Assembly: GCA_030544165.1 (NCBI GenBank)
Contig: JAUNRP010000076.1
Location: forward strand, 1 to 8,946
Source: a bacterium
Lineage (GTDB): Bacteria > Actinomycetota > Actinomycetes > Actinomycetales > Actinomycetaceae
DNA: 8,946 nt
Direction: 5' to 3'
Below, piece by piece: positions 7,053 to 8,946 of the stretch. The first letter of the stretch is position 1. Every line of letters begins with the position of its first letter. Both the position numbers and the translations under genes were made by a program. Below the pieces are notes generated by a model. It did not search any database. It saw nothing but the letters and a program-made list of their open reading frames with translations, and was not told where the DNA came from.

Positions 7053-7058
7053 AGCGTA
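7053..7058 (-). promoter_or_regulatory. Possible -10 element giving a leaderless thrC mRNA
   Basis: On the minus strand this reads TACGCT, a TANNNT hexamer. It ends seven bases before the GTG start of thrC, the same spacing seen at the AI-2E transporter. The intervening TCCACTC is not a ribosome-binding site. It lies in the 49-base gap after the EIIA gene, so thrC could be transcribed separately. Confidence 0.35.
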
Positions 7059-7094
7059 CCTGTGCGGTGTGCGGGCAGCCCGGGACGTCCGAAC

Positions 7095-7652
7095 TCAGAG
7101 CTGCGGGAGCACGAAGAGCAGCGAGCCCGCCTCCACCTGGCGGCCCTCCGGGCCGGGGAACACCGAGCCCGGAGGAGTGCCGAGCACGCAGACCAGCACC
7201 AACGGGGAGAGCCCCGTTACTTCCACGGCGGCCGGGTCCCACTCCACCACCGGATCGCCGCAGGCCACCTCGCTCCCCTCCTCCGCGAGCAGGGTGAAGC
7301 CCTCCCCCTTCAGGGAGACGGTGTCCAGACCGAGGTGGACCAGCACGTCCATCGCGTCTCCCTGGATCACGAACGCGTGGGGGAAACCCTTCATCAGGCG
7401 GCCGGAGACGGGGGCGAGCGCGACGGAACGGGAGGGGATGACGGAAGGGGTGGCGTCGTCGTCGGGGGAGGAGGAGGGAGAGAGGACGGCGGGCGAGCCG
7501 GGAACGGCCGGGGAGCCAACGGGGCCGGGCCGCCTGGGGATGGCCGGCGAGATCGCCACGCCGGCGCCCACCATCTCCGCCGCGAAGACCGGATCGGGGA
7601 CGGCGCTGAGGGGGAGGACGGTGCCGGCCACGGGGGAGGAGACGGCGGTCAT
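7095..7652 (-). CDS. crr: PTS glucose-family EIIA protein with a loop insertion
   Basis: A stand-alone, soluble EIIA domain (glucose/crr type) of 185 residues that passes phosphate from HPr to a sugar-specific EIIB. The start SSPVAGTVLPLSAVPDPVFAAEMVGAGVAI is the classic EIIA N-terminus. The second half has APVSGRLMKGFPHAFVI (about 80-96) and VLVHLGLDTVSLKGEGFTLL (103-122). H106 matches the phosphorylated histidine and H92 its partner. Between these parts, about residues 36-72, lies an extra Pro/Ser/Ala/Asp-rich stretch with SPAI, SPAV, SPAV and SPSS echoes. Ordinary EIIA has only a short turn there. No EIIB or EIIC is nearby, so the partner permease is encoded elsewhere. The ATG at 7652 has GGAG only two bases ahead, too close for a normal ribosome-binding site. 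A GATACT hexamer six bases upstream suggests a leaderless message. The symbol follows family resemblance only. Confidence 0.9.
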   Translation of the reverse strand: MTAVSSPVAGTVLPLSAVPDPVFAAEMVGAGVAISPAIPRRPGPVGSPAVPGSPAVLSPSSSPDDDATPSVIPSRSVALAPVSGRLMKGFPHAFVIQGDAMDVLVHLGLDTVSLKGEGFTLLAEEGSEVACGDPVVEWDPAAVEVTGLSPLVLVCVLGTPPGSVFPGPEGRQVEAGSLLFVLPQL

Positions 7653-7658
7653 GGCTCC

Positions 7659-7664
7659 AGTATC
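7659..7664 (-). promoter_or_regulatory. Possible -10 element of the EIIA gene
   Basis: Minus-strand GATACT matches the -10 consensus at four of six positions and ends six bases before the ATG at 7652. If real, the EIIA mRNA is leaderless or nearly so. The match is weaker than at the AI-2E and thrC starts. Confidence 0.25.
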
Positions 7665-7668
7665 CCGG

Positions 7669-7677
7669 CACTAGTGT
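7669..7677. promoter_or_regulatory. Palindrome CACTAGTG and possible MFS -10 in divergent promoter region
   Basis: CACTAGTG (7669-7676) is a perfect eight-base palindrome in the 60-base gap between the divergent EIIA and MFS genes. TAGTGT (7672-7677) inside it fits TANNNT on the plus strand and would give the MFS gene a leader of about 29 bases that contains its ribosome-binding site. An operator is possible, but the palindrome is short. Confidence 0.3.
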
Positions 7678-7697
7678 TCTCCCGGGGGATCGATCGG

Positions 7698-7705
7698 GGA
7701 GGAGG
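7698..7705 (+). promoter_or_regulatory. Strong ribosome-binding site deciding the MFS start
   Basis: GGAGGAGG lies seven bases before the GTG at 7713, an ideal Shine-Dalgarno. It fixes the start although the same frame stays open far upstream, antisense to the EIIA gene. Confidence 0.75.
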
Positions 7706-7712
7706 TGGGAGG

Positions 7713-8900
7713 GTGAGCGGGACGGGCGCACCTGCGAGCGCGCGGGCTGGGTGGCGCGGCACGGAGACGATCCTGCTGTACGTGATGTACCTGATCGGTT
7801 CGTGGGGCATCAATGGGATCGGCGCGGTGCTGCTGCCGCTCCAGACCGAGCTCGACGTGGCGCGCGCGGACGTGGCGTTGTACCCCACCCTGTACTCCTC
7901 CGGGCTGGTGGCGGTGGGGCTCGCCGGGGGCTCGCTGGTGCGGCGGATCGGCTCGCACCGCTCGCTGGTCCTCGCGATGGTGCTCACCCTGGTGGGGATC
8001 GGGCTCATGGCCGTCCCCTCGCAGGTGGTGATTGGCCTGGGGGCGTTCGTGTTCGGGGTGGGCGGGGCGTTCGTCACCCTGGTGATGCCCGTGCGGGCGG
8101 GGGCGCTGCACGGCGCGCGGGCCGGCCGCGTGATGACCGAGGCCAACGGGGTGGGGTCCGCGGGTGCCATTGTGGCGCCGCTGGTGGTGGCCGCCGCGCT
8201 CGCGCTCTCTCTCGGCTGGCGGGTGGGATACGTGGTGCCCATCGCGGTGGGAGCGGCGGCGGTACTGGTGGCCCTCGCTCGGCCATCCTCGCACTCCCCC
8301 ACTCCGAGGGAGGCCCTCCCCGCCGACGCCGAAGCTCGCCTCCCGCTGCGCGCCCTCCTCGGGCGGTGGGCCGATATCCCCCTGTGCGTGGGCGCCGAGT
8401 TCTCGCTGGTGTTCTGGGCGGCGGCCGCGTGGTCCGAGTGGCACGCCCTCTCGGCCTCGGGGGCTGCGATCTCCGTGGCGGTGTTCCTGAGCGGGTTGGC
8501 CCTGGGGCGATTTGCCGGAAGTCCGCTGATGGACCGGCACCCGCCGCGGCACATCGTGCTCGCGGGTGCGGGTGTTGCGCTGGTGGGGTTCGCGCTCTTC
8601 TGGTCGCTGCCTGTGGTGTGGGGCTCTGCGGCGGGCTTGTTCATCGCCGGGATGGGCATTGCGCTCCTGTTCCCGGCCTCGCTCACCCGGCTGATCCGGA
8701 TCGACCCGAGCGACCGCGAACGCGCGTCACAGTTGAGCGTGCTCGGCCTCGGTGCCGCCGTGGCGCTGGCGCCGCTGGTCCTCGCGGTGGTGGCGGACTG
8801 GGTGGGAATCCGGTGGGCGTACCTGATGGTGCCCGCGTTCCTGGTGGTGTTGGTGGCGAAGAACCTCCGGCCGGGCCGAGGAGACCACGAGCCCGCCTGA
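7713..8900 (+). CDS. Major facilitator superfamily (MFS) transporter
   Basis: A 395-residue inner-membrane secondary transporter with about 12 hydrophobic segments in two halves. The first helix begins near residue 18 (ETILLYVMYLIGSWGING). Between helices 2 and 3 lies AGGSLVRRIGSHRSL (about 71-85), a degenerate form of the MFS signature GxLaDrxGrk. A charged loop of about 30 residues (190-220) separates the halves, and the second half has a similar GSPLMDRHPPRH loop (269-280). The substrate is not evident; sugar or drug efflux are both possible. The GTG start is set by an ideal GGAGGAGG ribosome-binding site. The gene is divergent from the PTS EIIA gene across only 60 bases, which hints at joint control but not necessarily a shared substrate. 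No drug-specific motif is recognisable. The downstream gene is outside the window. Confidence 0.9.
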   Translation: MSGTGAPASARAGWRGTETILLYVMYLIGSWGINGIGAVLLPLQTELDVARADVALYPTLYSSGLVAVGLAGGSLVRRIGSHRSLVLAMVLTLVGIGLMAVPSQVVIGLGAFVFGVGGAFVTLVMPVRAGALHGARAGRVMTEANGVGSAGAIVAPLVVAAALALSLGWRVGYVVPIAVGAAAVLVALARPSSHSPTPREALPADAEARLPLRALLGRWADIPLCVGAEFSLVFWAAAAWSEWHALSASGAAISVAVFLSGLALGRFAGSPLMDRHPPRHIVLAGAGVALVGFALFWSLPVVWGSAAGLFIAGMGIALLFPASLTRLIRIDPSDRERASQLSVLGLGAAVALAPLVLAVVADWVGIRWAYLMVPAFLVVLVAKNLRPGRGDHEPA

Positions 8901-8916
8901 CCCCCCGGGGAAGAAC

Positions 8917-8946
8917 CGTGAGGGTGCGCCAGATTTTCGTGAGGGT
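8917..8946. repeat. Start of a probable 21-bp direct (tandem) repeat, cut by the window edge
   Basis: CGTGAGGGT occurs at 8917-8925 and again at 8938-8946, a period of 21 bases. The unit starts CGTGAGGGT, continues GCGCCAG and ends ATTTT. Only about 1.4 copies are visible, 16 bases after the MFS stop. The T-run stands out in this GC-rich sequence. Confidence 0.5.

Noticed and set aside
7072..7082. CGGGCAGCCCG palindrome between the EIIA and thrC genes as a terminator.
   Set aside because: The stem is only about four pairs with a three-base loop and no T-tract, too weak to support a call.
5804..7297. A plus-strand open frame of almost 500 codons opposite thrC.
   Set aside because: Its translation is Gly/Glu/Val/Asp-rich without any recognisable domain, and thrC on the other strand is unmistakable. 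It is a codon-bias artefact.

Overview
This window is about 8.9 kb of very GC-rich, densely coding DNA. GTG starts occur next to ATG starts, coding regions nearly abut, and long spurious antisense reading frames run through most genes. That style, together with the protein families, points to an actinobacterium. A member of the Actinomycetaceae or a related lineage is a reasonable guess, because it has a Bacillus-type pyridoxal kinase, a stand-alone glucose-family EIIA and an E. coli-type long threonine synthase. The sequence alone does not fix the genus. I see no tRNA, rRNA, CRISPR array, insertion sequence or phage gene.

Layout, left to right. The left edge cuts into a secreted-type M23 (LytM/lysostaphin-like) metallopeptidase on the plus strand. 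An AEC-family permease follows it after 19 bases. A short convergent gap with inverted and direct repeats separates the permease from pdxK on the minus strand, a pyridoxine/pyridoxal/HMP kinase. Behind pdxK lies a minus-strand NUDIX hydrolase. The NUDIX gene diverges from a plus-strand pair: an AI-2E-family membrane protein with a long proline-rich tail, and a TetR-family regulator whose start codon overlaps the transporter's stop (ATGA). The TetR gene meets thrC (threonine synthase, minus strand) tail to tail with only three bases between the stops. Upstream of thrC, in the same direction, is a glucose-type PTS EIIA domain protein with a proline/serine-rich insertion. It diverges from an MFS transporter on the plus strand. 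After the MFS gene the window ends inside what looks like a 21-bp tandem repeat.

Functionally this is mostly housekeeping and transport: cell-wall cleavage, B6/thiamine-precursor salvage, nucleotide-type hydrolysis, threonine biosynthesis, sugar PTS phosphotransfer and three secondary transporters. I do not see a convincing undescribed multi-gene system. The points most worth a second look are the loop insertion in the EIIA protein, the AI-2E/TetR overlap with the transporter's disordered tail, two and perhaps three start codons placed 6-7 bases after a -10-like hexamer (suggesting leaderless mRNAs), the 21-bp repeat at the right edge, and the repeat-rich convergent gap after the AEC permease.
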